From positions 1-37,097 of the forward strand of contig CANPXY010000003.1 in assembly GCA_947587115.1 (NCBI GenBank): 37,097 bases of DNA, given 5' to 3'. Source of the DNA: an uncultured Bacilli bacterium. Its GTDB lineage: Bacteria; Bacillota_I; Bacilli_A; RF39; UBA660. A program made the translations under genes and the position numbers. Every line of letters starts with the position of its first letter. The first letter of the stretch is position 1. The notes under the pieces are model-generated. The model searched no databases. It was not told where the DNA came from and was given only the letters and a program-made list of their open reading frames with translations. This document shows, piece by piece, positions 9,093-19,872 of the stretch.

Positions 9093-9125
9093 ATTATATA
9101 ATAACCCCCCCCCCCTTGCTGTCAA
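9093..9125 (-). promoter_or_regulatory. Promoter with poly-G11 spacer upstream of histidine phosphatase gene
   Basis: TTGACA (9120-9125), GCAA, G11 (9105-9115), then TATTAT (9098-9103; 16-nt spacer) and TATAAT (9093-9098; 21-nt spacer). Confidence 0.6.
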
Positions 9126-9143
9126 GCGTTACTACCGGAACAT

Positions 9144-9168
9144 AAAAGGAAGCCAAAGCTTCCTATTT
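9144..9168 (-). terminator. leuS intrinsic terminator
   Basis: Minus strand GGAAGC TTTG GCTTCC TTTT, starting at the leuS stop codon. Confidence 0.65.
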
Positions 9169-11559
9169 CACTACAATATTGACAATCTTTCCTTTGATGA
9201 CAATCACTTTGACGATCTCTTTGCCGTCAATGTGACGGATGACATTTTCACTCTTCATAGCTTTCTCTTTGATCAATTCTTCACTGTCATCATTGTGGAC
9301 TTTGATGGTAGCTCTTACTTTACCATTGACTTGAACAGCAATATCTTTTTCATCTTCTACTAATTGCCCCTCATCATAAGTTGGCCATGGCTCATAAGCA
9401 AGCGTCTCTTCATGTCCTAAAATTTGCCACATTTCTTCGCCGACATGAGGAGTGACACAGCTCATCATTTTAACAAAGCCTTCCGCATATGTTTTTGGAC
9501 ATTTGCCGACTTTGTAACATTCATTCACAAAGATCATCATTTGACTGATGGCCGTATTGAAACCAAGGTTTTCAAAATCTTCCGTGATCTTCTTCACCGT
9601 TTGATTGTAGATTTTATCAAGTGTACCATCGCTTTCTTCCGTCAAGTTGTCTAAATTCGTAAAGAATCGCCATACACGATCGATAAACTTCTTAGCTCCA
9701 TCAACTCCCGTAGGACTCCATGGCTTAGAAGCTTCGATAGGTCCCATAAACATCTCATATAGACGAAGGGTGTCAGCACCATATTCATCAGCAATATCTT
9801 TTGGATCGATGGCATACTCTGGATAACGTTTTCCCATCTTAATACCATTTTCTCCTAAAATCATTCCTTGATGGACAAGTCGTTTAAATGGCTCTTTGAC
9901 TGGAGACAATCCTTTATCGTAGAGATAACGATTCCAAATACGAGAATACATCAAATGCCCTACGGCATGTTCAGGTCCACCCATGTATAAATCAACTGGC
10001 AACCAGTGTTTAGCAAGTTCAGGATCACAGAACACTTTATCGTTGTTTGGATCAATATAACGGAAATAATACCAACTAGAGCCAGCACTACCAGGCATCG
10101 TCGAAGTTTCGCGCACGCCGTGACGGCCATCTTTCGTCGTATACTCTTTCCACTCTGTCGCATTTTCTAGTGGAGCCTTGCCAAGATGTCCTTTATAATC
10201 CTCTAACTCAGGTAAAACAAGAGGTAGTTCCTCATCACTGAGCGTTACATCCGTTCCATCATCTAAATGTACGATTGGTACAGGCTCTCCCCAATATCTT
10301 TGTCGAGCGAAGATCCATTCACGGAAGCGATAGTTCACTTTACGACTACCACAGTGATGCTCCTCTAACCAAGCAACCATTTTCTTGATGGCCTCTTCTT
10401 TGCCAAGTCCATTTAAAAATTCTGAATTGATATGAACACCGTCACCGGTATAGGCTTCTTGATCGATATTGCCTCCTTCCAATACTTGAATGATTGGAAT
10501 ATTAAACTTTTTCGCAAAGGCATAGTCTCTTTCATCGTGTGCAGGTACCGCCATAATGGCTCCAGTTCCATAACTTGCTAAAACATAGTCACTGATATAA
10601 ATAGGGATCTGTTCGTTATTGACAGGGTTGATCGCATAAGCACCGGTAAAGACACCAGTTTTATCTTTGTTGAGTTCGGTTCGCTCCAAATCGCTCTTAG
10701 AGGCACACATCTTTTTATACTCTTCCACTTCTTGTTGATGTTCTTCCGTCGTAATCTCATCGACATAAGCATGTTCAGGGGCAAGTACACAGTAAGTAGC
10801 TCCAAACAACGTGTCACAACGCGTCGTAAAGACCGTGAATTCTTTATCGTGCCCTGCAATTTTAAAGGTAACGTGGGCTCCTATAGACTTGCCGATCCAA
10901 TTTCGTTGCATCTCCTTGGTCGATTCTGGCCAATCGATTTCGTTAAGACCTTCCAAAAGTTTTTCAGCAAACGCCACTTGATCGATACAAAGCTGCTTCA
11001 TATTGCGTCTGATAACAGGATACCCACCACGCTCTGACTTACCGTCCACTACTTCATCATTAGAAAGTACCGTTCCAAGTTCAGGGCACCAGTTGACTGG
11101 CATATCGACATACTTGGCATAACCATCTTGATAGAGCTGTTTGAAAATCCACTGGGTCCACTTATAAAACTGAGGATCGCTCGTCGAAACCATTTTATCC
11201 CAGTCATAATCAAAACCAAGCGAGTTTAATTGTTCACTGAAATAGGCAATATTCTTTTCCGTAAATCCACTTGGATGATTTCCAGTCTGTACTGCATATT
11301 GTTCCGCAGGTAAACCAAAAGAGTCATAGCCCATTGGATGAAGAACATTATACCCCTGCATCCTTTTCATTCTCGATACAATATCAGTTGCTGTATATCC
11401 TTCGACGTGCCCCGCATGAAGTCCAACGCCAGATGGATAAGGAAACATATCTAAAACATAATACTTCGGCTTCGAAAAATCCCAAACATCCGTCTTGAAT
11501 GTCTGATGATCTTTCCAATATTTTTGCCACTTTTTTTCTATTTTCTTATAATTATACAT
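9163..11559 (-). CDS. leuS: Leucyl-tRNA synthetase
   Basis: 798 aa; [23 protein letters not shown] (HIGH region), KMGKRYPE (KMSKS-type), [15 protein letters not shown]. Confidence 0.97.
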   Translation of the reverse strand: MYNYKKIEKKWQKYWKDHQTFKTDVWDFSKPKYYVLDMFPYPSGVGLHAGHVEGYTATDIVSRMKRMQGYNVLHPMGYDSFGLPAEQYAVQTGNHPSGFTEKNIAYFSEQLNSLGFDYDWDKMVSTSDPQFYKWTQWIFKQLYQDGYAKYVDMPVNWCPELGTVLSNDEVVDGKSERGGYPVIRRNMKQLCIDQVAFAEKLLEGLNEIDWPESTKEMQRNWIGKSIGAHVTFKIAGHDKEFTVFTTRCDTLFGATYCVLAPEHAYVDEITTEEHQQEVEEYKKMCASKSDLERTELNKDKTGVFTGAYAINPVNNEQIPIYISDYVLASYGTGAIMAVPAHDERDYAFAKKFNIPIIQVLEGGNIDQEAYTGDGVHINSEFLNGLGKEEAIKKMVAWLEEHHCGSRKVNYRFREWIFARQRYWGEPVPIVHLDDGTDVTLSDEELPLVLPELEDYKGHLGKAPLENATEWKEYTTKDGRHGVRETSTMPGSAGSSWYYFRYIDPNNDKVFCDPELAKHWLPVDLYMGGPEHAVGHLMYSRIWNRYLYDKGLSPVKEPFKRLVHQGMILGENGIKMGKRYPEYAIDPKDIADEYGADTLRLYEMFMGPIEASKPWSPTGVDGAKKFIDRVWRFFTNLDNLTEESDGTLDKIYNQTVKKITEDFENLGFNTAISQMMIFVNECYKVGKCPKTYAEGFVKMMSCVTPHVGEEMWQILGHEETLAYEPWPTYDEGQLVEDEKDIAVQVNGKVRATIKVHNDDSEELIKEKAMKSENVIRHIDGKEIVKVIVIKGKIVNIVVK

Positions 11560-11959
11560 CGAGTGTCATTCCTTTCTTACGATAATATAGTCCGATAAAA
11601 TGGTATGATAACACTAAAATCGGAATTAATAACACGAGCCCTACGACCAGTTGTAAACCAGTACTCTCAATAAAACTGACGATCGTCACTACCAAAGCAA
11701 GATCAAACGAAGTGACCACTCCCATGATTTGCAAGAATCTCCAATAAACGATCTTATTCATATCCAAGCGATACCGTAACACCATGTAATTGATCTCGAC
11801 AGGCAGCTTAGCTTCATCGACCTTCTTCTTTTTTTTAGCTTTTTGGGCCTTGCCCTTGCTTTTTCCCCTTATTTTATTGACCTCTTTGCGAATAGTAAAG
11901 ACATAATAGATCATATCGAAAAAAATAAAGGTTAATACAAACAAAATTACTTCTCTCAT
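11552..11959 (-). CDS. Small membrane protein of unknown function, overlapping leuS start
   Basis: 135 aa with N-terminal TM, basic linker and two C-terminal TM segments; lies between T-box and leuS, 8-nt overlap with leuS. Confidence 0.65.
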   Translation of the reverse strand: MREVILFVLTFIFFDMIYYVFTIRKEVNKIRGKSKGKAQKAKKKKKVDEAKLPVEINYMVLRYRLDMNKIVYWRFLQIMGVVTSFDLALVVTIVSFIESTGLQLVVGLVLLIPILVLSYHFIGLYYRKKGMTLDV

Positions 11960-11971
11960 CGTTTCCTCCTA

Positions 11972-12170
11972 TATAAAAACGCCCTCATACATAAGGACGT
12001 CTTGCACGCGGTACCACCTTACTTCATAAGTATTACTTATGCGGCTTAAAGTTTTAACGGACTGCTCCATAATGCTTCAGGCAATCAAGTTCATAAGACA
12101 TCCTCCACTGTTTCCACCAACCACAGTGTCTCTATCGATCTCTGGCTTATTACTACTACTGCCAACATTT
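11972..12170 (-). promoter_or_regulatory. T-box leader (Leu, specifier CUU)
   Basis: T-box core AAGGTGGTACCGCG (12007-12020), specifier region GAA-CTT-GA (CTT at 12089-12087), terminal hairpin GACGTCC...GGGCGTTTTT. Confidence 0.92.
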
Positions 12171-12188
12171 CAACATAGTACTAGTATA

Positions 12189-14615
12189 TTAGATTTGTTC
12201 AATATATTCAAGTAATTTTAAAAATAATTTTATATGTGGTCTCGTAAGTCCCTGTCGTTTCAGTTTACGAATATTGATTCGCTTTCGGTTGATCGGTAGA
12301 TCGCTAAAGAGGACAGAGGCAATCTTTTCTTTGAGTGTCGTCTCAATTTGTAGATCCATCAAAATACTGTTGATATCTTCATTAATCAAACGAACTGCCT
12401 CGATTTCCACATTGGATCCAACACAGGTCACATCGAGCTTACCAATCGTTGGAATAGCAAAGACTTCAATTACAACATCGTTATCCTCTGAGTATACTTT
12501 GATATTTTTCATCAACTGCTCATTGCAAAGTACCTGCACTTGTCCGAACATTTTGGTATTCCGAAAACGCAATTTATAATCCCGCACACTAGGCAGAATT
12601 CCTTGTCGTCCTCCGATAGGTTCAATCACTACCTGATAACGATCCTTGGCATAAGTTGTTTGAATCGAAGTTTTGAAATAGGCTCCCTCTTGATATAGGG
12701 CACTCTCTCCATCATCTTCATAAAGTTCATAGCGACGATTGGCTCCAGGGAACAACATAATCTCGAGTGCTTTTGGATTTCCTTTCGCATTCCATTCCTT
12801 ATCATCCGCTAGCGGCAAAATAGCTCCAGCTGGTACAAAGACTGGATAATCCTCTTCTTTAAAGAAGGAGACATATTGATTGGGACCAGGGAATTTTTTA
12901 CCGGTCTTAAAATCGTACCATATACCATCAGGTACAAAGAAAGAATGAATCGTCCGATTCATTACCGGATCTTTTTTACTTAAAATTGGGCTGACAAACA
13001 TCTCGCTACCAAAAAAATACTGATTTTTAAAATGGTCATCATCATATACCCAAGGATACTGATAATAGAACGGTTGCAAGAGCGGTCTTCCGGTTTGATG
13101 ATAAGTATAAGCTTCGGTATAAAGATAAGGTAGAAGTCGATGACGAAGTTTTAAATAATCAAAAGCAATATGCTCGGTCTTGACATCCCACAACCAAGGT
13201 TCCCTCTTGTAATAATGTCCCTTTGCGGCATGAAAACGTAAGATAGGAGAAAATACCCCTAATTCGATATAACGAATATAAAGTTCACTTTCTTCGATGC
13301 CGCCGTAGTTTCCACCGATATCATGACTGATCCAAGAGACTCCGCTGTTAGAAGCCATGATGTTATATGTTGGCAACATCCGCAGTGTATCCCATCCTAC
13401 TTTGCTTTTTCCAGAATAAAGAATTGGATAACGATGCGGTGCCACTTTAGCGCCCCTTGATAGATACATGCTGCGTTTACTTTTAACGCGTCCCGAATCT
13501 AAATATTGATAATGATTCTGGGCCCAGAGAAAGAGCTCGTTTTCTTCATCATAATCATTCCAGAAAAAGTCCACGCCAAGTGTCTCTAATGGATGCAAGA
13601 AAAGCTTCATGTAGACATCTAAAAACTTCGGATTCAAAGGATCGAACAGAATAATCTTATCATTTGGAATTCCCAAATACTGACAAGCCATCGCATAGAA
13701 TTGCTCATATGGAAAAATTCCCTCTTTAGGATTGATCTTGAGTCCGACATGAATGTTCTTATCGTGCAGCATCTTGATTGTCGCGGATGGATTTGAAAAT
13801 AGCGACGGCTGAAAAGTAAAACCAGAAGATAGATCCTTCATATTTCCATACTCTTTAATGTGCCAATCATGATCTAGTAAAAGAACCGAAAGAGGAATCT
13901 GATTTTTTTCAAAATGTGCGATGAGATCCAAAAGCGTTCGCTCATCATATGAAGAATCTCGACACCACCAGTTTCCAAGTGCATAACGTGGAATCAACGG
14001 TGGAAATCCCGTCAAATGATAATAATCTTCTAACGCCATTTGAAAGTCATTTTGATAACAGAAAACATAAATATCGACGTTTCCCTTTGCCTTGGGACTT
14101 AAAGTTCCATCTTGCAAAATCCATTGATTGAAGCTATCATCGATGCTGGCAAAACCATCGATCGAATATAAGCCATGAGGAAAAGAATCTTTTTTATTTT
14201 TCGGCATATCAAAAGCAGTTCCTACCCCACCGTAATTTCGAACTTCAGGATGCCCATAATACCAAACTTTTTCTTGATCTTTGTCCGTAGTATTCAAAGT
14301 AATTTTCAAATACCTTTTAGGATCGAAAGAAGGTCCCTCAAAAGGCTGTTCTTTTTCATACTCTAATTTAAAATATTTTGTATTGATCTCTAAAAAACGT
14401 TCGTCTTCCTTTTTAGTAAATGGAGGAACTTCAAAATTGCGACAGTAGACAAGTTGCGAAGGTGCATCAAAAAATGTACCATTAGATGCGTATTCCAAAC
14501 GCACAAGTCGCTCTGTCAAAACCGTAATGCGATAGTGCTTTCCTTGGATCACGGCAGCCAAATTGGGTACTGCTTTTGTATAATCAACTTGAAATTGCGT
14601 ACCTAGTGGATACAT
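12189..14615 (-). CDS. Glycoside hydrolase family 31 (alpha-glucosidase-like)
   Basis: 808 aa; LLLDHDWHIKEYG, VDFFWNDYDEE, NSGVSWISHDIGGNYGG, SPILRFHAAKGHYYKREPW. Confidence 0.9.
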   Translation of the reverse strand: MYPLGTQFQVDYTKAVPNLAAVIQGKHYRITVLTERLVRLEYASNGTFFDAPSQLVYCRNFEVPPFTKKEDERFLEINTKYFKLEYEKEQPFEGPSFDPKRYLKITLNTTDKDQEKVWYYGHPEVRNYGGVGTAFDMPKNKKDSFPHGLYSIDGFASIDDSFNQWILQDGTLSPKAKGNVDIYVFCYQNDFQMALEDYYHLTGFPPLIPRYALGNWWCRDSSYDERTLLDLIAHFEKNQIPLSVLLLDHDWHIKEYGNMKDLSSGFTFQPSLFSNPSATIKMLHDKNIHVGLKINPKEGIFPYEQFYAMACQYLGIPNDKIILFDPLNPKFLDVYMKLFLHPLETLGVDFFWNDYDEENELFLWAQNHYQYLDSGRVKSKRSMYLSRGAKVAPHRYPILYSGKSKVGWDTLRMLPTYNIMASNSGVSWISHDIGGNYGGIEESELYIRYIELGVFSPILRFHAAKGHYYKREPWLWDVKTEHIAFDYLKLRHRLLPYLYTEAYTYHQTGRPLLQPFYYQYPWVYDDDHFKNQYFFGSEMFVSPILSKKDPVMNRTIHSFFVPDGIWYDFKTGKKFPGPNQYVSFFKEEDYPVFVPAGAILPLADDKEWNAKGNPKALEIMLFPGANRRYELYEDDGESALYQEGAYFKTSIQTTYAKDRYQVVIEPIGGRQGILPSVRDYKLRFRNTKMFGQVQVLCNEQLMKNIKVYSEDNDVVIEVFAIPTIGKLDVTCVGSNVEIEAVRLINEDINSILMDLQIETTLKEKIASVLFSDLPINRKRINIRKLKRQGLTRPHIKLFLKLLEYIEQI

Positions 14616-14717
14616 CCAATCACCTTCTTATTCTAGTTATAGAATATCATAAATTACTTATTTTTAAAAGTTTTTCTTCACAAAATAAGAACATTCTATG
14701 CAATTTTTTTAGAGCAC

Positions 14718-14738
14718 AAAAAAAGACCTGAAGGTCTC
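14718..14738 (-). terminator. Intrinsic terminator
   Basis: Minus strand AGACCT tc AGGTCT TTTTTT. Confidence 0.6.
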
Positions 14739-14743
14739 ATAAG

Positions 14744-15094
14744 TCATTTTTCTTTTTTTAACCAAGCCATAATCAGTTGCACGACATATGCCTGCTCTTC
14801 TTTCGATAAAGGCCGGTGTTCTGGAATATGATGCCATTTGGAAAGACAACCGCGACAACAAGTGGCTGTGGCATGCTGAGCAACAAAGACGGGGTGTCCA
14901 CGCATCGGCGTCTGCTTACCATCATTTTTGATGGGATCAGGTGCTAGCCGTTGGGCAATAAAATCGCATGCATGGCGTTCGATCGTGTCCCATCCTTTTT
15001 CATCGATATAAGATCGATCCCGATCTGTCAAGTGAAATCGACTTCGAAACTTCGAACGCGCCAAACGATCGAAGACAATCTCGAACTTTTCCAT
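14744..15094 (-). CDS. DUF4186 family protein
   Basis: RLARSKFRSRFHLTDRDRSYIDEKGWDTIERHACDFI...GHPVFVAQHATATCCRGCLSKWHHIP. Confidence 0.85.
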   Translation of the reverse strand: MEKFEIVFDRLARSKFRSRFHLTDRDRSYIDEKGWDTIERHACDFIAQRLAPDPIKNDGKQTPMRGHPVFVAQHATATCCRGCLSKWHHIPEHRPLSKEEQAYVVQLIMAWLKKEK

Positions 15095-16393
15095 TTACAT
15101 ACTGACCTGACTGAACGTATTCCAAAGGTTTTGAAGAGGTGGGAATGCGAACAATTTTGCGATCAACTTTTCTCCCACTGCTTCAAGTTCTTCGTCACTG
15201 ACAGTACTATAATCCACACTATTAGAAAGATCTACTGAATCAAGATTTTCAATAGTCTGATAGTCAAGTGACCACGTAGTCTGAAGAAGTCCGTTGATAT
15301 TAAGCTCCATCGTTAAAGAATCGGTATCACTCGTCATTATTACCAAACTTCCAAGTTCCTGATCTAAAGCAGAAAGTTGCAAGTATAAATTGAATTGCTC
15401 CCCGGTGTTTTCATAGGTACCCATAAGATCGTACATTCCGCCGATACTACCAGAGATTTGATAATTCGTATCTTTATCCTTGACGAATTGAATTCTCAAT
15501 AAATCACTGCCATTTTCACTATATGAAACTGTGATATCGCCTTGATAATCGATCACTTGAATTTGTGTACCATCTTGTTCGATTGCTTGGCCCACAACGG
15601 TATTACTCTTAACATAAACTAGATAAGTAAACAAATCAGAATCTTCACTGGATGAGTTTTCATCCTCTATGAGGGCATCCAGTTGTTCTTTTGCATCTTG
15701 CGCATTGTCAACATTTAAAAGATTCACGACAATATCCATAGCCTTAGAATCCTTTTCGATCTTCTGGACTGTATCTTTTAAAATAGCCTTCATCATAGAA
15801 TTAGTAAAAGTTACAGAGATTCTTTTGACATCGAGCTCTTCACCAGCAATCGAAAGTGTAGAAGACTTTTCTTTTACGTTGGATTGATTCAAATGGTGTT
15901 CGACTTGTTTTAAAAAGATCTCTACTAAATATTTGATATGATCAATAGATTCTTCTGTAGCATCTTCTCCTAGATCAATCGGATTAGAATAGTAACGATC
16001 CATAATTTCTCGTAATTGATAATAGAGAATTTGATCTTTGAGATAAATGTTCATTCCCAAGTGCTCAGTATCATTACTTGTCAATGCCAAATCGATAAGA
16101 CTTTCATCCAGTTCTTGATCCGTCTGATATTTTAAAAGTAAACCGAACGGATCTACGCCAAGCGATGAGTCGAATGTAAGGGTTCCCTTCATTTGAATTT
16201 GATAACGATCATCTTCCTTAGAGGTAGCGTCGTCCACCCGAAATACATCCAATACTGTATTAGACATTTTTTGTAGAGTATCCACCAAAATCATCTTAGG
16301 ACGATTCATCATATAAAAGATGACGCCCGATACGATGCAAACAACTGCAATGGCGCTACAGATCAACGCAACCTTTCTAGTATTATTTTTCAT
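15095..16393 (-). CDS. Hypothetical membrane-anchored extracytoplasmic protein
   Basis: 432 aa with N-terminal TM anchor (VALICSAIAVVCIVSGVIFYMM) and large polar exterior domain; adjacent to DUF4186 ORF. Confidence 0.65.
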   Translation of the reverse strand: MKNNTRKVALICSAIAVVCIVSGVIFYMMNRPKMILVDTLQKMSNTVLDVFRVDDATSKEDDRYQIQMKGTLTFDSSLGVDPFGLLLKYQTDQELDESLIDLALTSNDTEHLGMNIYLKDQILYYQLREIMDRYYSNPIDLGEDATEESIDHIKYLVEIFLKQVEHHLNQSNVKEKSSTLSIAGEELDVKRISVTFTNSMMKAILKDTVQKIEKDSKAMDIVVNLLNVDNAQDAKEQLDALIEDENSSSEDSDLFTYLVYVKSNTVVGQAIEQDGTQIQVIDYQGDITVSYSENGSDLLRIQFVKDKDTNYQISGSIGGMYDLMGTYENTGEQFNLYLQLSALDQELGSLVIMTSDTDSLTMELNINGLLQTTWSLDYQTIENLDSVDLSNSVDYSTVSDEELEAVGEKLIAKLFAFPPLQNLWNTFSQVSM

Positions 16394-16405
16394 TTTACAC
16401 CTCCA

Positions 16406-17533
16406 CTACCGATCTAAAAATCTCGCATAATACTCATCGTAAGTCAATTCACTATCGTAAACTTTTTTAGCAAGTTCTTTTCCAAGATAACGATAATGCC
16501 AAGATTCATATTTGTATCCAGTAACCTGCTCCTCACTCTTAGGGTAACGCATGACAAAACCAAATTTATAACTATTTTCAAGCATCCAATTATATTCTTT
16601 GGAATCAGCAAAGATTTTGCTATTTCCCGAAGCCACATCTAAGGCAAGTCCTGTCTGATGTTCGGAATAACCAGGCACAGCCACATAATTGTCAACATAT
16701 TTTTGGCCGTAAGTATTAAGATACAAATCATACGTATCTTGCTGATCTTGATAACTTCTATAAGCCGAGTTAGCAAGAATAGAATAACCTTCTTTTTCAG
16801 CTTCCGCCGCCATCTCTTCAAAAGCGATTACCGCTTCTTTAATCATGAATTGTTCATCGTCTACGGCATATTTTTCTTGAATCTTCATCAAATCCTTAGG
16901 CTCATAATCTTCTCCTAATTGATGGTACTTGTTGACGAGCATCGTCAAACTTTGCTCGGTAACTTTCTGAGCATCCTCATAATAAGGTTTATCAAGATTC
17001 AAATTGACGTAGGTAACGGTATCATCGTCATCTTCCCGCTCCTGCATCGAATACGCTACATAGCGGTCATAGTTGGCAAGCTTGGCATAATCAAACTGTA
17101 AAAAATCTAAGACATCTTCTTCTTTATCTCGCTTCGCAAAAGCACTTACTTCTTCGTTGTTGCCACGACTGACAATCGCGCTGATCTCTGGTGTCGTATA
17201 TTCTTTAGCGACCAAAAGATTGATATTCTTAATCAGATCTTTCTGTTCCTGATAGGGAACTTCTTGATAGATTTTCAAATTTTTTTCTTGGTAGTCCTTA
17301 CTTTGAAAAGCCGCATTTATAGTTTTGTTTTCTCCCACTTCATAGACATAAGATTGCTTGTGCTTTTTGAGAATGGTCTGGATCGCCGCCTTGTCATAGT
17401 GTAGCTTTCCAAGACGACTGCCATGATATAGACGATAGCCCACTGGTACAGAAATCAAAACGACAATCAAAATACCTAAAAACAATAATATTTTCGCACT
17501 TTTTTTCAATTTCTTCTTTTTTACCGTCGCCAT
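16406..17533 (-). CDS. D-alanyl-D-alanine carboxypeptidase family (VanY/peptidase M15B)
   Basis: ANSAYRSYQDQQDTYDLY, GYSEHQTGLALDVA, ESWHYRYLGKELA. Confidence 0.9.
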   Translation of the reverse strand: MATVKKKKLKKSAKILLFLGILIVVLISVPVGYRLYHGSRLGKLHYDKAAIQTILKKHKQSYVYEVGENKTINAAFQSKDYQEKNLKIYQEVPYQEQKDLIKNINLLVAKEYTTPEISAIVSRGNNEEVSAFAKRDKEEDVLDFLQFDYAKLANYDRYVAYSMQEREDDDDTVTYVNLNLDKPYYEDAQKVTEQSLTMLVNKYHQLGEDYEPKDLMKIQEKYAVDDEQFMIKEAVIAFEEMAAEAEKEGYSILANSAYRSYQDQQDTYDLYLNTYGQKYVDNYVAVPGYSEHQTGLALDVASGNSKIFADSKEYNWMLENSYKFGFVMRYPKSEEQVTGYKYESWHYRYLGKELAKKVYDSELTYDEYYARFLDR

Positions 17534-17605
17534 AACTCCTCCTATGATCTAACAATAGTATAACACGTATTCATAATTTATGTTATACTAATTTTGGTGA
17601 TATTT

Positions 17606-18844
17606 ATGAAAACGGCCGTCGTCTTATCAGGTGGAGGAAGCAAAGGAAGTTATGAATTAGGGGTTTGGAAAGCCCTACGCCGTCTCCACATTCACTATGA
17701 CATCGTGACCGGCACTTCAGTAGGTGCCTTAAACGGGGCGATGATGGTACAAAAATCCTATCGAAAAGCCAAAAAATTGTGGTATAAACTCACTTTTAAC
17801 AATATATTCGATTCCAACTTGACAAAAGATGCAACCGAGATGGAACTGCTCAAAGACTATGGAAAAAGTTTTTTAAAAGATGGAGGAAAAGATGTTTCCA
17901 ATTTGGAAAAAATGTTAAGGAAAGCAATGAACTCTAAACGTTTTTTTGCAACACCGATTGATTTTGGACTTGTAACTTACAATACGACGACCAAAAAACC
18001 AGAACTGATCAAAAAACAAGATCTGACACCCCAGAACCTCATCCCTTATCTTATTGCTTCCAGTTCCTGCTTCCCCGCCTTTCAAAAAAAGACTATTGAA
18101 GGAAACGATTATATCGATGGTGGTTACTATGACGTTTTACCAATCAATCTTGCGATCGACTTAGGAGCAGAAAACATCATTGCGGTCGATTTAAAAGCTG
18201 TTGGCATACATCAAAAAATCAAAGATCCATCCATCCCAATTACCTATTTATCTCCACAAAATCAACTAGATTCTTTTCTTTACTTTGATAAAGAAGCAGC
18301 CCTTCATGGCAGTCGTTTAGGATATCTTGAAACGATGAAAACGTTTGGAAAACTAGAAGGAAAACGCTTTACTTTTCGTAAGGGGCAGATTCGAAAACTA
18401 AACGAACACTACGCACCTCTTGTGATTCAGGCAATCAAGCAAACAGTATCCCAAGAAAATTCAAAAGTTTTAGACCAAATTTTAAAAGTGGCACTCTATA
18501 CGAGAATAGAATCTCACCAAAAGAAAAATGCCGATCTTTTAGAAACCGTCGAACAGTTAGGACAAATTTTTGAAGTACCGGAGGAAAAAATTTATACCCT
18601 TCGCAAATTCAATCGCCAATTAAAAAACAGGATAAAAAAAGAACAGATGAAGGAATTTCAAGATGTAGAAGAACAACTAAAATTAAAGAAGATCAAGGAA
18701 TTATTAAACACCAAAAAAATCACGGTCTATCTCTATCACAAAATTAAAAGTCAAAAGACCGATCACGATCGAAGAAGATTGATGGAACTTTCTATTTTAA
18801 TGCCCCATGAATTTATCAAAGCCCTTTATTTATCGATCATCTAG
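17606..18844 (+). CDS. Patatin-like phospholipase family protein
   Basis: VLSGGGSKGSYELGVWKAL, GTSVGALNGAM, DGGYYDVLP. ATG at 17606 with SD GGTGAT preferred over 17594. Confidence 0.9.
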   Translation: MKTAVVLSGGGSKGSYELGVWKALRRLHIHYDIVTGTSVGALNGAMMVQKSYRKAKKLWYKLTFNNIFDSNLTKDATEMELLKDYGKSFLKDGGKDVSNLEKMLRKAMNSKRFFATPIDFGLVTYNTTTKKPELIKKQDLTPQNLIPYLIASSSCFPAFQKKTIEGNDYIDGGYYDVLPINLAIDLGAENIIAVDLKAVGIHQKIKDPSIPITYLSPQNQLDSFLYFDKEAALHGSRLGYLETMKTFGKLEGKRFTFRKGQIRKLNEHYAPLVIQAIKQTVSQENSKVLDQILKVALYTRIESHQKKNADLLETVEQLGQIFEVPEEKIYTLRKFNRQLKNRIKKEQMKEFQDVEEQLKLKKIKELLNTKKITVYLYHKIKSQKTDHDRRRLMELSILMPHEFIKALYLSII

Positions 18845-18855
18845 AAGGAGGATGC

Positions 18856-19812
18856 ATGACAACCTTTTTATATAGCGACTCTAACAAACGGTATCACACA
18901 CTAGATTACTTTTATAAACATAAATTTCATTCTAAAGTGTTCAAAGTCAGTTTAAATGCTGGCTTTACCTGTCCCAACATCGATGGAACAAAAGGCTACG
19001 GAGGATGTATCTACTGTTCCAAACTAGGTAGTGGAGACTATGCTGGAGCGAAAGAAAAAAGTCTTACGACCCAATTTCAAGAAGTAAGAGATATGATTTT
19101 GAAAAAGTGGCCCCATAGTAAGTACATCGGTTACTTTCAAGCCAACACCAACACTTATGCACCACTTGCCGTCTTAAAAGAGAAATATGAGACCATCTTA
19201 AACCTCGATGACGTCATTGGACTCAATATTGCCACCCGGGCGGATGCAATTACAGATGAATGTTTAGATTATTTAGAAGAACTCTCGAAAAGAACATACT
19301 TGACGATCGAACTAGGACTACAGACCATCCACGAAAAGACGAGCCGGCTCATCAATCGCTGCCATACACTGGCGTGCTTTGAAGAAATGGTTTCCAAACT
19401 GAGAGCTAGAGATATCAATGTCGTCGTGCACATCATCAATGGGCTTCCCTATGAAAGCAAAGAAGAGATGCTAAAGACGGTCCAATATTTAAATCAACTG
19501 GATATTCAAGGAATCAAAATCCATATGTTACATATCTTAAAAGACACCACTTTAAATAATCTCTATCAAAAAGAACATTTTAAAGTGCTCTCCCGGGAAG
19601 AATACGTCGATATCGTCTGTGACCAACTAGAACTACTGCGCCCAGAGATCGTCATTCATCGCCTTACAGGAGATCCCAAAGTAGAAGACCTCGTCGAACC
19701 TGCATGGCTGATCAAAAAGTTTGGAGTCTTAAATGAAATTGATAAAGAACTGGCACGACGAGATAGTTATCAAGGAAAGAAAGCAAAGGAACTTGCATGT
19801 CATAAAACATAA
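18856..19812 (+). CDS. TIGR01212-type radical SAM protein (YhcC family)
   Basis: FKVSLNAGFTCPNIDGTKGYGGCIYCS, GYFQANTNTYAPL, GLNIATRADAI, TIELGLQTIHEKTSRLINRCH. Confidence 0.92.
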   Translation: MTTFLYSDSNKRYHTLDYFYKHKFHSKVFKVSLNAGFTCPNIDGTKGYGGCIYCSKLGSGDYAGAKEKSLTTQFQEVRDMILKKWPHSKYIGYFQANTNTYAPLAVLKEKYETILNLDDVIGLNIATRADAITDECLDYLEELSKRTYLTIELGLQTIHEKTSRLINRCHTLACFEEMVSKLRARDINVVVHIINGLPYESKEEMLKTVQYLNQLDIQGIKIHMLHILKDTTLNNLYQKEHFKVLSREEYVDIVCDQLELLRPEIVIHRLTGDPKVEDLVEPAWLIKKFGVLNEIDKELARRDSYQGKKAKELACHKT

Positions 19813-19872
19813 CGAAACTTACCAGAAGCAACATCGACATTTTTATCAATAAAGTCAAAAGGAGTGAAGCAA

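Noticed and set aside
10732-11037. Antisense and alternate-frame ORFs within leuS (also 9424-9654, 9651-9848, 9960-10163, 10578-10859, 11271-11498)
   Set aside because: All lie inside a strongly conserved CDS and show no independent coding signal.
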